Part shown: one piece after another, positions 1 to 8,769 of the stretch | Position numbering within the stretch: position 1 is the first letter of the stretch | Layout of the letters: every line of letters begins with the position of its first letter | Origin: Methylophaga sp. OBS1 | GTDB taxonomy: Bacteria; Pseudomonadota; Gammaproteobacteria; Nitrosococcales; Methylophagaceae | Direction of reading: 5' to 3' | NCBI RefSeq assembly: GCF_026319365.1 | Contig: NZ_JAPDMS010000001.1 | Coordinates: 434,977-498,976 of the forward strand | Length of the DNA stretch: 64,000 nucleotides | Program-made: the position numbers and the translations under genes | The notes under the pieces: model-generated | Database searches by the model: none | What the model saw: the letters and a program-made list of their open reading frames with translations, nothing else | What the model was told of the DNA's origin: nothing

Positions 1-762
1 CGCGGTCAGGCCCAGGATTACCCAGATCCAGTCTCCCCAGCCCGCCAGCGCCGGCATATGTTCAAGAATCGCTACAATAAAGGTGGCGCTGACTACGTAG
101 CCGACACCGGCACAGAAATACGCCGCAATCATCAGATTCATCCAGCTTCTGGATGGTGGTTTGAACTGGCTGTCATGCTGCTCAGCTTGTTTGACCGGCG
201 CTGGCATCCAACGCCAGGCTGGTATAAAAAACACCAGACCGAATATACCCATCACAACCCATTGCAGCGCCCAGTCAAGGTGATGGTTCATCCAGACAAT
301 GGCCATGCCCGGAATCGCTATACCCAGCCCCAGACCGGAGAAGTGCAGGCCCAGATTACCTCGGAACTGATGACGTTTCAGCCAACTCATCACAAATCCC
401 GCTGCGAGAATGATGCCGGCGGTGCTGGATAAGCCGGCAATCAGCCTGAACAGGCTCCATAAAACCACATGGGTAGTCATGCCCATAGCGATGGTGCTGA
501 GCACAGCCAGGATCAAATTGAGCCTGTAGAGTTTGAATTTAAGCTCCAGATCACTGATCCAGGCAATCAGGATGACACCGAGCAGATAACCACTGTAATT
601 AAAAGTAGCCAGCCAACCACCGGCCAGGGTCGACAGCCCTGCCTGTTCCAGCATTAATGGCAGAAACGGTGTATAGGTAAACCGCGCAATGCCAACGGTC
701 AGAATCAGGGCACTGATACCGGCGATAATGACTTTTCGTCTGCTTAAATCTGGAGAATTAAT
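1..762 (-). CDS. YbfB/YjiJ-type MFS transporter, partial (C-terminus outside window)
   Basis: The minus-strand frame is open from about 774 down to base 1 and runs off the window. The translation is hydrophobic. It carries GIARFTYTPFLPLML near the N-terminus and ALAGWGDWIWVILGL at the window edge, both typical of YbfB/YjiJ-family major facilitator proteins. These are inner-membrane transporters whose substrates are mostly unknown. No ATG, GTG or TTG lies in this frame upstream of the first membrane helix. An in-frame stop sits at 775-777. The only reasonable start is ATT at 760-762, seven bases behind a GAAAGAG ribosome-binding-like sequence, so I place the start there with reservation. The gene could instead have lost its start codon. 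Family call fairly sure, start unsure. Confidence 0.75.
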   Translation of the reverse strand, partial: MNSPDLSRRKVIIAGISALILTVGIARFTYTPFLPLMLEQAGLSTLAGGWLATFNYSGYLLGVILIAWISDLELKFKLYRLNLILAVLSTIAMGMTTHVVLWSLFRLIAGLSSTAGIILAAGFVMSWLKRHQFRGNLGLHFSGLGLGIAIPGMAIVWMNHHLDWALQWVVMGIFGLVFFIPAWRWMPAPVKQAEQHDSQFKPPSRSWMNLMIAAYFCAGVGYVVSATFIVAILEHMPALAGWGDWIWVILGLTA

Positions 763-841
763 GTTCAGGCTCTTTCAGGTCAGGTTTTTGTGCTCATCAT
801 AGCGACTGTCGTCGTTGAAATAAAAGACAGGATGACAACAG

Positions 842-1903
842 TCAGCTGATCTGTTCAGGCTTATCCGCTTTTACCCATAAGCCCCGGGTTTCCACCACTT
901 CGTAGCGAGCCCACTGGCGGAAGGTTTCGCGTTCACAGTAACCGGTTTCATACAAGTTTTGTCCGGCCACTGTTTTATAGATGACTTTGTCCTTTCCCGG
1001 GGATTGATTGTCAGCCTCATCGATGACTTGGCGGACGCCCCACAGATTACCGATATTACCGTTGCTGTAATAGTGGCCTCGCTTAATCTCATCAGGGTGA
1101 TTCACACTGTATTGTGCATGCTGCCTGGCCTGCTCCAGCAGTTCAGTCAATCCTTCCTCAGTAATATCAACGAAGGAGTCCAGTTTATGGATCGCCGCAT
1201 TGAAATCCTCCGTGGTAAGGACATAATCCGATGTCGATAATTGACCAGTGTTTTCAGTCAGATGCCGTGTGTTGATATGGGCCGGATAGCGCCGCCAGGG
1301 AAAGAAAAAATTAAAGCTCATCGCAATGCCCAGTATGACGATGACATTAAGCAGTAGCGGATAAAACAGAAACTGATAACCCATATCAACAACTTCACTG
1401 CCACCTATTAGAGTTGTCAGGGCGCTGGCGCCACCCGGGGGATGGATGCAGCGTAAATAGTACATCACCCCCACTGCCACCCCGACAGCAATGCCCGCGG
1501 TAACAAAGCTAGATGGCAACCACCGTTGACAAGTTATACCGATAAAAGCGGCAGTCATATGGCCGCCAAAAACCGGCCAGGGCTGCGATAATGCCCCATG
1601 TGGCACAGCAAATAACAACACCGCCGAAGCCCCCATTGAGCTGATAATCAGCAAGCTTCCTGTAGCGCCGATATCCGTCTGTGTAATCAACCACATTGAA
1701 AACAGCACTGTCATCGCAATACCGGTCCCGGCGCCGAAAGCCGAAATCACTTTTTCAGTATGACTGGTCTGGTTGCGTTCAATGCCAAGCCATTGGGCCA
1801 CGGCGTCTCGATTGGTTTTGAAGCGCATCAACTCACTCAGATTGCACAATAATGGTGCGTTATCATAACGATCCAGACCCGGTATTACCATATAAACAGG
1901 CAA
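842..1903 (-). CDS. HPP family integral membrane protein
   Basis: 353 residues. The N-terminal half (about 50-215) has four or more hydrophobic segments and the diagnostic CIHPPGGASAL motif of the HPP family, inner-membrane proteins linked to nitrite transport in some cyanobacteria and plastids. The C-terminal 130 residues (from about 225) form a soluble, charged region that is not the CBS pair found in some HPP proteins. It resembles the C-terminal extension I recall in other proteobacterial HPP proteins, with no known function. The longest frame starts at a TTG (1903) with AGG about nine bases upstream; an ATG five codons in (1891) lacks a ribosome-binding site. No nitrogen gene lies nearby, so the substrate is not assigned. 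Confidence 0.85.
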   Translation of the reverse strand: MPVYMVIPGLDRYDNAPLLCNLSELMRFKTNRDAVAQWLGIERNQTSHTEKVISAFGAGTGIAMTVLFSMWLITQTDIGATGSLLIISSMGASAVLLFAVPHGALSQPWPVFGGHMTAAFIGITCQRWLPSSFVTAGIAVGVAVGVMYYLRCIHPPGGASALTTLIGGSEVVDMGYQFLFYPLLLNVIVILGIAMSFNFFFPWRRYPAHINTRHLTENTGQLSTSDYVLTTEDFNAAIHKLDSFVDITEEGLTELLEQARQHAQYSVNHPDEIKRGHYYSNGNIGNLWGVRQVIDEADNQSPGKDKVIYKTVAGQNLYETGYCERETFRQWARYEVVETRGLWVKADKPEQIS

Positions 1904-2045
1904 AATAAATACCTATTCATTGTCACAGCTATTTCTTTTGTCGCTTTGGCTGAATTCTTGCTGCATTTTGTGCTGGATCAATGCAATAATTTTTTACTGA
2001 TGCCAAACTATTAGTCAGCTAATTTTTTTATCTTCACAACGAGGA

Positions 2046-3005
2046 ATGACTCTGAACCCTGTTTACCGCTTTCTGCGAGTTTTGTTTTTATTCGTTTTAT
2101 CCGCTTTTATCACGGCCTGCAGTGACAAGGAATCAGCGCTGCGGGTTGCTACACATGTCTGGCCTGGCTACGAGTTCCTCTATTTGGGCCAACAACTGGG
2201 TTACATACCCCAAGAGCATGTGACTTTAGTCGATACCGGTTCTGCGACTCAATCAATTGAAAAGTTAAAACAAAACCAGGCCGACGCTGCCACCTTAACG
2301 CTGGATGAAGTGTTAGTTGCAAGGAATCAGGGGCTTGATTTAACCATTATTCTCATCATGGATATTTCTGTGGGGGCTGATCAATTGATAGCCAGGATGA
2401 ACATTGATTCTCTGGCGCAACTTAAAGGGAAAACCATCGCGCTGGAAGAGACGGCGGTGGGCAGACTGCTATTTGCAAAAGCCACTGAAAGTGCAGGCAT
2501 AAAAACGGATGCATTCACCCTCTTACCTGCCACCATTGATCAGCATGTTGATTTGTGGCGGGAAGGAAATGTGGATGCAATTGTGACCTATGAGCCGGCA
2601 GCCAGCCAGATACTACGCCAGGGAGGCCGTGTTCTTTTCGACAGCAGTCAAGTTCCGGACACCATTGTCGATGTATTAGCTGTAAGATCCGATCTGGTTG
2701 AGGAGCAGTCGGCCATGCTTCATCTTTTGGTGTCCGGTTTTTTCAAGGCCCAGAAACACTTTCTTACCAATCCTCAGGATGCCTCGTATCGAATGTCCAG
2801 CAGGCTTGATGTTCCCAGCGGTGAAGTGATGTATCTCTATCAGGGTTTGGGATTACCCAACATCGAACACAATAAAAAATTGCTATCACCAGACAACCCT
2901 CAGCTGACTCAGGTCGCTGAGAATATATTACGACTGGGGTTATTTCCTTATCATCAGGATGCAAAGCGGACCCAACAACTTTTTAGTGACGAATTCCTGC
3001 CATGA
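2046..3005 (+). CDS. NMT1/THI5-like (NitT/TauT-type) solute-binding lipoprotein
   Basis: 319 residues. An N-terminal hydrophobic segment ends in a lipobox (FITAC, Cys25) with Ser at +2, so this is probably an outer-membrane or periplasm-facing lipoprotein. The body reads as a class II periplasmic binding protein of the NMT1/TauA/SsuA type: VATHVWPGYEFLYLGQQLGY at the start, then LKGKTIALEETAVGR and VDAIVTYEPAA at the usual places. Such proteins normally deliver sulfonates, pyrimidine precursors, bicarbonate or nitrate to an ABC permease. No permease or ATPase is present here. Instead the stop codon overlaps the start of the next gene (ATGA, 3002-3005), which encodes a membrane receptor with its own binding domain. 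This suggests a sensing role rather than transport (inference). The GAGG sequence lies unusually close to the ATG. Confidence 0.85.
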   Translation: MTLNPVYRFLRVLFLFVLSAFITACSDKESALRVATHVWPGYEFLYLGQQLGYIPQEHVTLVDTGSATQSIEKLKQNQADAATLTLDEVLVARNQGLDLTIILIMDISVGADQLIARMNIDSLAQLKGKTIALEETAVGRLLFAKATESAGIKTDAFTLLPATIDQHVDLWREGNVDAIVTYEPAASQILRQGGRVLFDSSQVPDTIVDVLAVRSDLVEEQSAMLHLLVSGFFKAQKHFLTNPQDASYRMSSRLDVPSGEVMYLYQGLGLPNIEHNKKLLSPDNPQLTQVAENILRLGLFPYHQDAKRTQQLFSDEFLP

Positions 3006-6000
3006 CTAAAGAGCGTTTGAGCGTCGCTCTCTTATTTTTATTATTATGGCTGCCCGGTCTGAGTCAGGCAGCAGAAACCTTTCATCTCGGTATTTTTGCC
3101 TATCGCCCCGTCGAGGTTATTGAACAACGCTGGCAATACCTTGAGTCCTATCTCGAAGAACAGGTCGCTGATGCTGACTTTGTACTGCATATTCTGGAGT
3201 TGGATGAGCTGGAACAAGGGGTTCAGCAAAACCGCTTTGATTTTGTTTTTACTAACCCCCGTCACTTCATCCAGATGCGGACCAAATACCCATTATCAGG
3301 CGCTCTTGGTACCCTCGTCAGGTTGGAAAACGGTCACCCGGTTTCGGCGCTGGGTGGTGTGATTTTTAGTCTGAAAGATAGTGCTGAAATAAAAACGCTG
3401 GCAGATGTTAAGGCGCACACCATTGCCGCCCCCGGTGATGGTTTTCTGGGCGGTTATCAGGCGCCACTGTATGAACTACATCAGGCCGGCATCAATATCA
3501 ATGCGCTTGATTTAGTCTTTACCGGATCGCCTCACGACAGAGTGTTGCAGGCATTACGTGATGGCGAGGCGGATGTGGGTTTTGTCAGAACCAGTGCATT
3601 GGAACAGATGGCGGCCGAAGGATTACTGTCGCTGGATGAAATTAATATCATCAATCGTCAAGCACTGTCAGACTACCCGTTCGTGACCAGCACCCGTCTG
3701 TTTCCTGAGTGGCCCTTTATCGCACTGCCGAAAGTACGGGAGTCGACTGCCCGACGTGTAGCTTCGGCTATTCTGGCGCTGGAGCCCAGCCACCCGGTCA
3801 GTCAGCAAATCGGTATTTCCGGCTTTACTGTGCCTGCCGATTATCTGCCGGTGGAACTATCCATGCGAGAGTTGGGGTTGCCACCATTTGATGTCGAAGC
3901 CGATGTCAGCCTGGTGCAGATCTGGCATCAGCATCATGAGCTTATTATCGCGCTGGTTGTCGCATCCAGCCTGATTCTGCTGTTGTTACTGGTCATTGCC
4001 AGGCAGAACTACTCGCTCAGGATCAGTGAAACTAAGGTGACTCAATATCTGAAAGAAATTGAAAAACGTCACCAGTTTCTCCGCAGTACTTTCACAGCGA
4101 TTCCCGACCTGGTCTGGATTAAGGACCCGACTGGTATTTATTTAGACTGCAACAGTCGCTATGAGCGCTTTATGGGCAAAACCCGGGAGGATATTCTGGG
4201 ACAGACCGACCACGCGCATATGCCTGCTTCACAGGCCAGTCAGATTGAGCTTGATGATCAACAGGTATTGCAACTCCGCATGCCCAGTATTGAGGAAGAA
4301 AAGTATTGCTTTAAATCCGATGGTCATGAAGAAGTGCTCGAAATCATCAAAACCCCGATACTCGATGCCAGCAACGATATTATCGGTATGCTGGGCATTG
4401 GTCGTGACATTACCAGCCGTAAGCGTGCTGAAGAAGCACTGCGCCTTTCACGCGAGGTGTTTGAGAACATTCTGGAAGGCATCATGGTGACGGATCGGGA
4501 AGGCCTGATCGTTGACGTCAACCCGGCTTTTAACAAAATCACCGGTTATGAACGTCATGATGTACTGGGACAGAGTCCTTCAATACTGAACTCAGGACGT
4601 CAGTCTCAGACTTTCTATGAAGAAATGTGGCAACAACTGCAAACGGTGGGATTCTGGAAAGGTGAGGTTTGGAACCGGAATAAAAATGGGGAAATCTATG
4701 CAGAGCAGCTTTCTATCTCTTCCCTGAAAGACAAACATGGCAAGATTGAATTTTTCGTCGGGATATTCTCTGATATTACCCGTAGTAAGGAACAACAAGA
4801 ACAATTGAGCATGATGGCACATTACGATGTGCTTACCTCTCTGCCTAACCGCGCGCTGTTTGCTGATCGCTTCAACCAGGCGATCCTGCATAGTAAGCGG
4901 AATCAGACATTACTGGCTGTCTGCTTTATTGATTTGGATAACTTTAAACCGGTTAACGATAACTATGGTCATGAAACCGGGGATCAGTTGCTGGTCGAAG
5001 TGGCCCAAAGACTGCTGGACAGTGTGCGGGGAGAAGATACAGTATCCCGCCTGGGCGGTGATGAGTTTGCCCTGTTACTGAATGATATCAACTCTGAAAA
5101 AGAGTGTATGCGGACCCTGGATCGCATTCTTCACAACCTGGAAATGCCCTTCCTGATCAACGGTTACTCGCACTATATTTCCGCATCGATTGGCACGACG
5201 CTGTATCCACGTGATGATGAGGATGTCGACACCCTGCTCCGTCATGCCGACCAGGCCATGTATCAGGCAAAAATCGCCGGCAAACATCGTTACAATGTGT
5301 TTGATAGTTATCACGACAAAGTCGTTAGCGAAAAACAGCTGGTTCAGGATCAGGTTAAAAAAGCGCTCTATGCTGATGAATTAACCTTGTTTTACCAGCC
5401 TAAAATTATTATGGGAACAGGTGAAGTTTATGGTGTCGAAGCCCTGCTACGCTGGCAACATCCGGAACAAGGCCTGATCCCGCCACTCAGTTTTCTGCCA
5501 CAAATCTCCAATACTGAGCTGGAAGTCGAAGTCGGTGAGTGGGTGATCAACCAGGCGATCCGTCAACTGCATGAATGGTCTAAGCAGGATATCGAGCTGG
5601 AGATCAGCGTTAATATCGCCTCTCACCATCTGCAGCAATCCTCCTTTGTCTCCAGACTCGCATACGCGCTCAATGAGTACCCGGATCTTAACCCTCAGCA
5701 ACTGCAGCTGGAAGTATTGGAAAGCAGTGTGCTCGCTGATCTGAAGAAAATTCGTGAAACGATTGATGCTTGTCGCAACAGACTGGGCGTCAGCGTCGCT
5801 TTGGATGATTTTGGTACCGGCTATTCGTCACTGACCCATTTACGCTCTTTCTCTGCCGATACAGTCAAGATTGATAAAAGCTTTATTCAGGATATGCTCG
5901 ATGATCCCAATGATTATGTGATCGTGGATGGTGTCATTGGCCTGGCCGAGTCTTTCAGCCGCAAGGTAATCGCTGAAGGCGTCGAGTCCAGAGAACACGG

Positions 6001-6538
6001 TCTTATGCTGCTGGCCATGGGCTGCCATCTTGCACAGGGCTTTGGTATTGCCCGCCCCATGCCGGCCGGAGACTTTTCTTCCTGGCTGAAACGATACCGG
6101 CCTGAACAAAGCTGGCTCAATTATGCTGCCAAACCCCGGTCACTGGCCGATAACAAATCCACTTTACTGAGCTTGACGTTCAAACAATGGCACGCCCGCT
6201 TTTTAGCCAGAATCAATGCTGCCGCGGATTCGAGTCTGGAGTGGCCAATCATGAACACAAGCCGATGCCACTCTGGGGTGTGGATTGAAGCCGGACAGAA
6301 AGAGCAGTTATTCAAAGCCAGTCACCTGTCGGAGCTGAGCCTGGCACATGATGCATACCATGCTAATGCCCGTGAAATTTATGCTTTATATCAGCGTGCT
6401 GAGCATGCGAGAGCCCAGCATGGGGTTAGCAGTCTTAATCAGGCCTACGAAAGAATGTTGTCTGCCATTGTCGCCTGTCAGGCTGAAGAACTGAATGCCG
6501 ATAAAATCGTCGCCAGTTACTCAAGAGGCTACCTCTAG
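3002..6538 (+). CDS. Receptor-type c-di-GMP enzyme: PhnD-like, TM, PAS, PAS, GGDEF, EAL, CZB-like
   Basis: 1178 residues. Order of parts: signal peptide (1-23); periplasmic PhnD-like phosphate/phosphonate-binding domain (about 25-300, with RFDFVFTNPRHFI and PGDGFLGGYQAPLYELHQAG); one membrane helix (about 313-335); PAS (about 356-470); PAS (about 480-600); GGDEF domain with intact GGDEF at 685-689 and an RxxD inhibitory site (RGED) five residues upstream; EAL domain with EAL at 813-815, DDFGTGYSSL at 935 onward and KIDKSF; and a C-terminal region matching the chemoreceptor zinc-binding (CZB) pattern. The CZB ligands would be His1064, Cys1089 in CHSGVW, and His1116/His1120 in HDAYH. It should bind a periplasmic solute and make and/or degrade cyclic di-GMP in the cytoplasm. 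Both catalytic signatures look intact, so the net activity cannot be read from sequence. It is translationally coupled to the upstream lipoprotein. Confidence 0.93.
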   Translation: MTKERLSVALLFLLLWLPGLSQAAETFHLGIFAYRPVEVIEQRWQYLESYLEEQVADADFVLHILELDELEQGVQQNRFDFVFTNPRHFIQMRTKYPLSGALGTLVRLENGHPVSALGGVIFSLKDSAEIKTLADVKAHTIAAPGDGFLGGYQAPLYELHQAGININALDLVFTGSPHDRVLQALRDGEADVGFVRTSALEQMAAEGLLSLDEINIINRQALSDYPFVTSTRLFPEWPFIALPKVRESTARRVASAILALEPSHPVSQQIGISGFTVPADYLPVELSMRELGLPPFDVEADVSLVQIWHQHHELIIALVVASSLILLLLLVIARQNYSLRISETKVTQYLKEIEKRHQFLRSTFTAIPDLVWIKDPTGIYLDCNSRYERFMGKTREDILGQTDHAHMPASQASQIELDDQQVLQLRMPSIEEEKYCFKSDGHEEVLEIIKTPILDASNDIIGMLGIGRDITSRKRAEEALRLSREVFENILEGIMVTDREGLIVDVNPAFNKITGYERHDVLGQSPSILNSGRQSQTFYEEMWQQLQTVGFWKGEVWNRNKNGEIYAEQLSISSLKDKHGKIEFFVGIFSDITRSKEQQEQLSMMAHYDVLTSLPNRALFADRFNQAILHSKRNQTLLAVCFIDLDNFKPVNDNYGHETGDQLLVEVAQRLLDSVRGEDTVSRLGGDEFALLLNDINSEKECMRTLDRILHNLEMPFLINGYSHYISASIGTTLYPRDDEDVDTLLRHADQAMYQAKIAGKHRYNVFDSYHDKVVSEKQLVQDQVKKALYADELTLFYQPKIIMGTGEVYGVEALLRWQHPEQGLIPPLSFLPQISNTELEVEVGEWVINQAIRQLHEWSKQDIELEISVNIASHHLQQSSFVSRLAYALNEYPDLNPQQLQLEVLESSVLADLKKIRETIDACRNRLGVSVALDDFGTGYSSLTHLRSFSADTVKIDKSFIQDMLDDPNDYVIVDGVIGLAESFSRKVIAEGVESREHGLMLLAMGCHLAQGFGIARPMPAGDFSSWLKRYRPEQSWLNYAAKPRSLADNKSTLLSLTFKQWHARFLARINAAADSSLEWPIMNTSRCHSGVWIEAGQKEQLFKASHLSELSLAHDAYHANAREIYALYQRAEHARAQHGVSSLNQAYERMLSAIVACQAEELNADKIVASYSRGYL

Positions 6539-6993
6539 GGTTTCTGCTTGCCTTCCAGCCGCCGCTCGATCGAGGCCACCTTCTCGTAGGCCTGAGACTC
6601 ATTATGGATATTTTCAACCAGACCGCGGTGAATGGCGACCGATACCGCTTCCTGATTATTGAAGCGAGCACCATCCTTGAAAATCAAGTCAACCAGTTCA
6701 CGTGCCGGCATATCCAGATAAGCAGCAAGATTCTGAGTTTCCTTGGAAAAGAACTTCAACACCTCTGGATGAGTGTGTTTGACCGTAAGAATCGCCAGAT
6801 TATCAATCAGTACCAGTTCGTAACGGGTTTTTTCTGAGAGACCGTTATCCTGCACAAAGCGCAGACTGGTCAGACCGGTCAGCTCGTAGAAGGCATTCTG
6901 AACTTTAACTGAAGGTGCCTGCCTGTCAGCAACCAGGACTTTGAGCCATTTCAGACGATGCCGGGCGAGGATGATGATGCTCTTTTCCAACAA
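6535..6993 (-). CDS. Conserved-looking small protein of unknown function
   Basis: 152 residues, soluble, rich in charged residues, no signal peptide or membrane segment. I do not recognise a family. The start is a TTG at 6993, supported by a strong GGGAGG Shine-Dalgarno sequence about nine bases upstream; no ATG in frame is so well placed. The N-terminal IIILARHRLKWLKVLVADR and the YELVLIDNLAILTV segment look like beta-alpha elements. The C-terminal 40 residues are probably helical. The stop codon overlaps the stop of the convergent cyclic-di-GMP gene by four bases. A link to that neighbour is possible only by proximity. Confidence 0.7.
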   Translation of the reverse strand: MLEKSIIILARHRLKWLKVLVADRQAPSVKVQNAFYELTGLTSLRFVQDNGLSEKTRYELVLIDNLAILTVKHTHPEVLKFFSKETQNLAAYLDMPARELVDLIFKDGARFNNQEAVSVAIHRGLVENIHNESQAYEKVASIERRLEGKQKP

Positions 6994-7280
6994 AATTCGC
7001 TACCTCCCTCAAGTGTTTGTCTTGAGTATTAGAGCTGGGATCCATTGTAAAGTTTGTTGACGCCTGGTGGATAGTCTCGTGGTATTGCGCACAGAGTCGC
7101 TTCCAGATTTATCCTCAGACAACGCAAATCAGGCTAAGCAATTGATCCGGTATCCGTTCTGATTTGCTCCTCATTAAGCCACTTTACATTCCCACCTAAT
7201 ACTAGGAGACTCTGGCGGATAATGCCTAAGCCCATGAGGGCGGTCCTGATGATTTTGTTCAACGTTTTGCAAACCGGATT
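6994..7280. other. Intergenic region with a 9-bp inverted repeat
   Basis: 287 bases between the divergent small gene and dacB. It holds the GGGAGG ribosome-binding site of the minus-strand gene, a short CTCAAG/CTTGAG hairpin next to it, and a perfect 9-base inverted repeat GCAAATCAG (7124-7132) / CTGATTTGC (7159-7167) with a 26-base spacer. The spacing is too wide for a terminator and would suit a regulator site. I see no convincing coding sequence and no clear sigma70 promoter. Confidence 0.4.
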
Positions 7281-8678
7281 ATGTTGAAATACACCTATTT
7301 TCTCTTCGCCCTGTTTTTTTCATGCTTTGCCAATGCCCAAACTCCTGCTTCAGGTCCGGGGAAATATCTCGCTGAATTACCGGCCGGTGCCGAGGCCAGT
7401 CTGCTGGTTGCTGATGCAAACACCGGTCAAACCCTATTCAGCCATGATGCCGAAACGCTGAGACCGCCCGCCAGTGTACAGAAAGTCATTACCGCCCTTG
7501 CCGCGCGCCTGCAACTGGGCAAGGAGTTTCGCTTTCACACCGATATCGAAGTCAAAGACAATGATGTTATTTTCCGTTTCAGTGGCGACCCGTCATTGCG
7601 ACGCGATGACATTCGTCGCCTGGTGGCGTCATTGAAACGCGAGACGTCGATTATCCGGGGGAATGTCTATCTCAACGGCGCTGCCTTCGACGATTTTGAA
7701 CTGGCAGACGGTCTGCCCTGGGACAATTTGGGTATCTGTTACAGCGCCCCTTCCAGCAGTATTTCACTGGATAATAACTGCGCGGTCGCCAAGATGCTGT
7801 TCACTGATGAAAACAAGACCCAGATCGACTTTCAGATTTCGCGCGATGCCCCCATTAATATCATTAACAAACTCGACCTGACTGATGGTCTGGAAAAGCG
7901 CTACTGCAAATTCAGATTAATGGCCGACAATACCAATCAGTACACGCTGGGCGGCTGTCTCGGCCGTCATGAAATACCCCGCTTTCTCAGCTTTGCGGTT
8001 CAGAACACCGAGCTTTACGCTGCTGAAATGATCCGCCGCGAACTCAAACACGCTGGCATTGAGTTACAGGGTAATGTCATCCGCAATGACCGAGCTTCAG
8101 GACGCATTATTGCCCGCCATGAATCAGAAGCGTTACCGGTACTGCTGGATGAAATGCTCAAGGACTCCGATAATCTGATTGCCGACAATCTCCTGAAAGC
8201 CGTGGGCCGTAGTTACTATCAGGAGCCCGGTAGCTTTGATAACGGTGTTTCGGCTACTAAAGCGGTACTCAAAGATAAAGCCGGTATTGATTTAGCCAGC
8301 GCGGCGCTGGCCGATGGCTCTGGCCTGTCTCGCAATAACCGGATGTCCGCCTCTCAGATCATGTCGGTATTGCAATATATTCATGCTCATCCTGAGCTCG
8401 AACTTTGGCAAGCCATGGCTGAAGCCGGTAAAAGTGGCACGCTGCGTTACCGCTACAGCCTGCGTGGTGACACGTTCAAAGGCAAAGTGAAAGGCAAAAC
8501 CGGCACACTCTATGGCACTTTTAATATTGCCGGCATGATGACCACGGCTACCGGCACACCCCTGCTGTTCGTTCAGATAGTCACCAACTATCATCACCCG
8601 GATTACCACCGTCATGAAAAGCGGGAAATCAGAAACTTCGAGAAAAAGTTTTATCAGTCACTGTATTCGATGAAATAA
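7281..8678 (+). CDS. dacB: D-alanyl-D-alanine carboxypeptidase/endopeptidase (PBP4, peptidase S13)
   Basis: 465 residues with a signal peptide (1-19, ending ANA). The three motifs of penicillin-interacting serine peptidases are present: SVQK (Ser65, Lys68), SGLSRNN near 346, and KTG at 406-408. The spacing between the first and second motifs is long, as expected for family S13 with its inserted domains. The enzyme acts in the periplasm, removing terminal D-alanine and cutting 4-3 cross-links in peptidoglycan. The length is close to that of E. coli DacB. The ribosome-binding site is weak. No operon partner is obvious: ettA follows after a hairpin-containing 91-base gap. Confidence 0.95.
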   Translation: MLKYTYFLFALFFSCFANAQTPASGPGKYLAELPAGAEASLLVADANTGQTLFSHDAETLRPPASVQKVITALAARLQLGKEFRFHTDIEVKDNDVIFRFSGDPSLRRDDIRRLVASLKRETSIIRGNVYLNGAAFDDFELADGLPWDNLGICYSAPSSSISLDNNCAVAKMLFTDENKTQIDFQISRDAPINIINKLDLTDGLEKRYCKFRLMADNTNQYTLGGCLGRHEIPRFLSFAVQNTELYAAEMIRRELKHAGIELQGNVIRNDRASGRIIARHESEALPVLLDEMLKDSDNLIADNLLKAVGRSYYQEPGSFDNGVSATKAVLKDKAGIDLASAALADGSGLSRNNRMSASQIMSVLQYIHAHPELELWQAMAEAGKSGTLRYRYSLRGDTFKGKVKGKTGTLYGTFNIAGMMTTATGTPLLFVQIVTNYHHPDYHRHEKREIRNFEKKFYQSLYSMK

Positions 8679-8684
8679 GCCGTT

Positions 8685-8722
8685 TCTCCGGCGTCCGGGA
8701 TTCGCAATCCTGTCGCCGGAGA
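8685..8722. repeat. Stable hairpin between dacB and ettA
   Basis: TCTCCGGCG (8685-8693) pairs perfectly with CGCCGGAGA (8714-8722). The loop contains a second small stem, GGATT/AATCC around CGC. There is no T-tract on either side, so it is not a classical intrinsic terminator. It may protect the dacB mRNA 3' end or act as a weak pause signal before ettA. Confidence 0.5.
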
Positions 8723-8769
8723 TGTAAAATTCAGCGCTTCTGGCAATTCAGGAATTTTGGAATTTAAAC

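Noticed and set aside
58..657. Two plus-strand reading frames (58-432 and 469-657)
   Set aside because: Both lie antisense to the MFS transporter frame, which has clear family motifs. Their translations show no recognisable domain or hydrophobic pattern.
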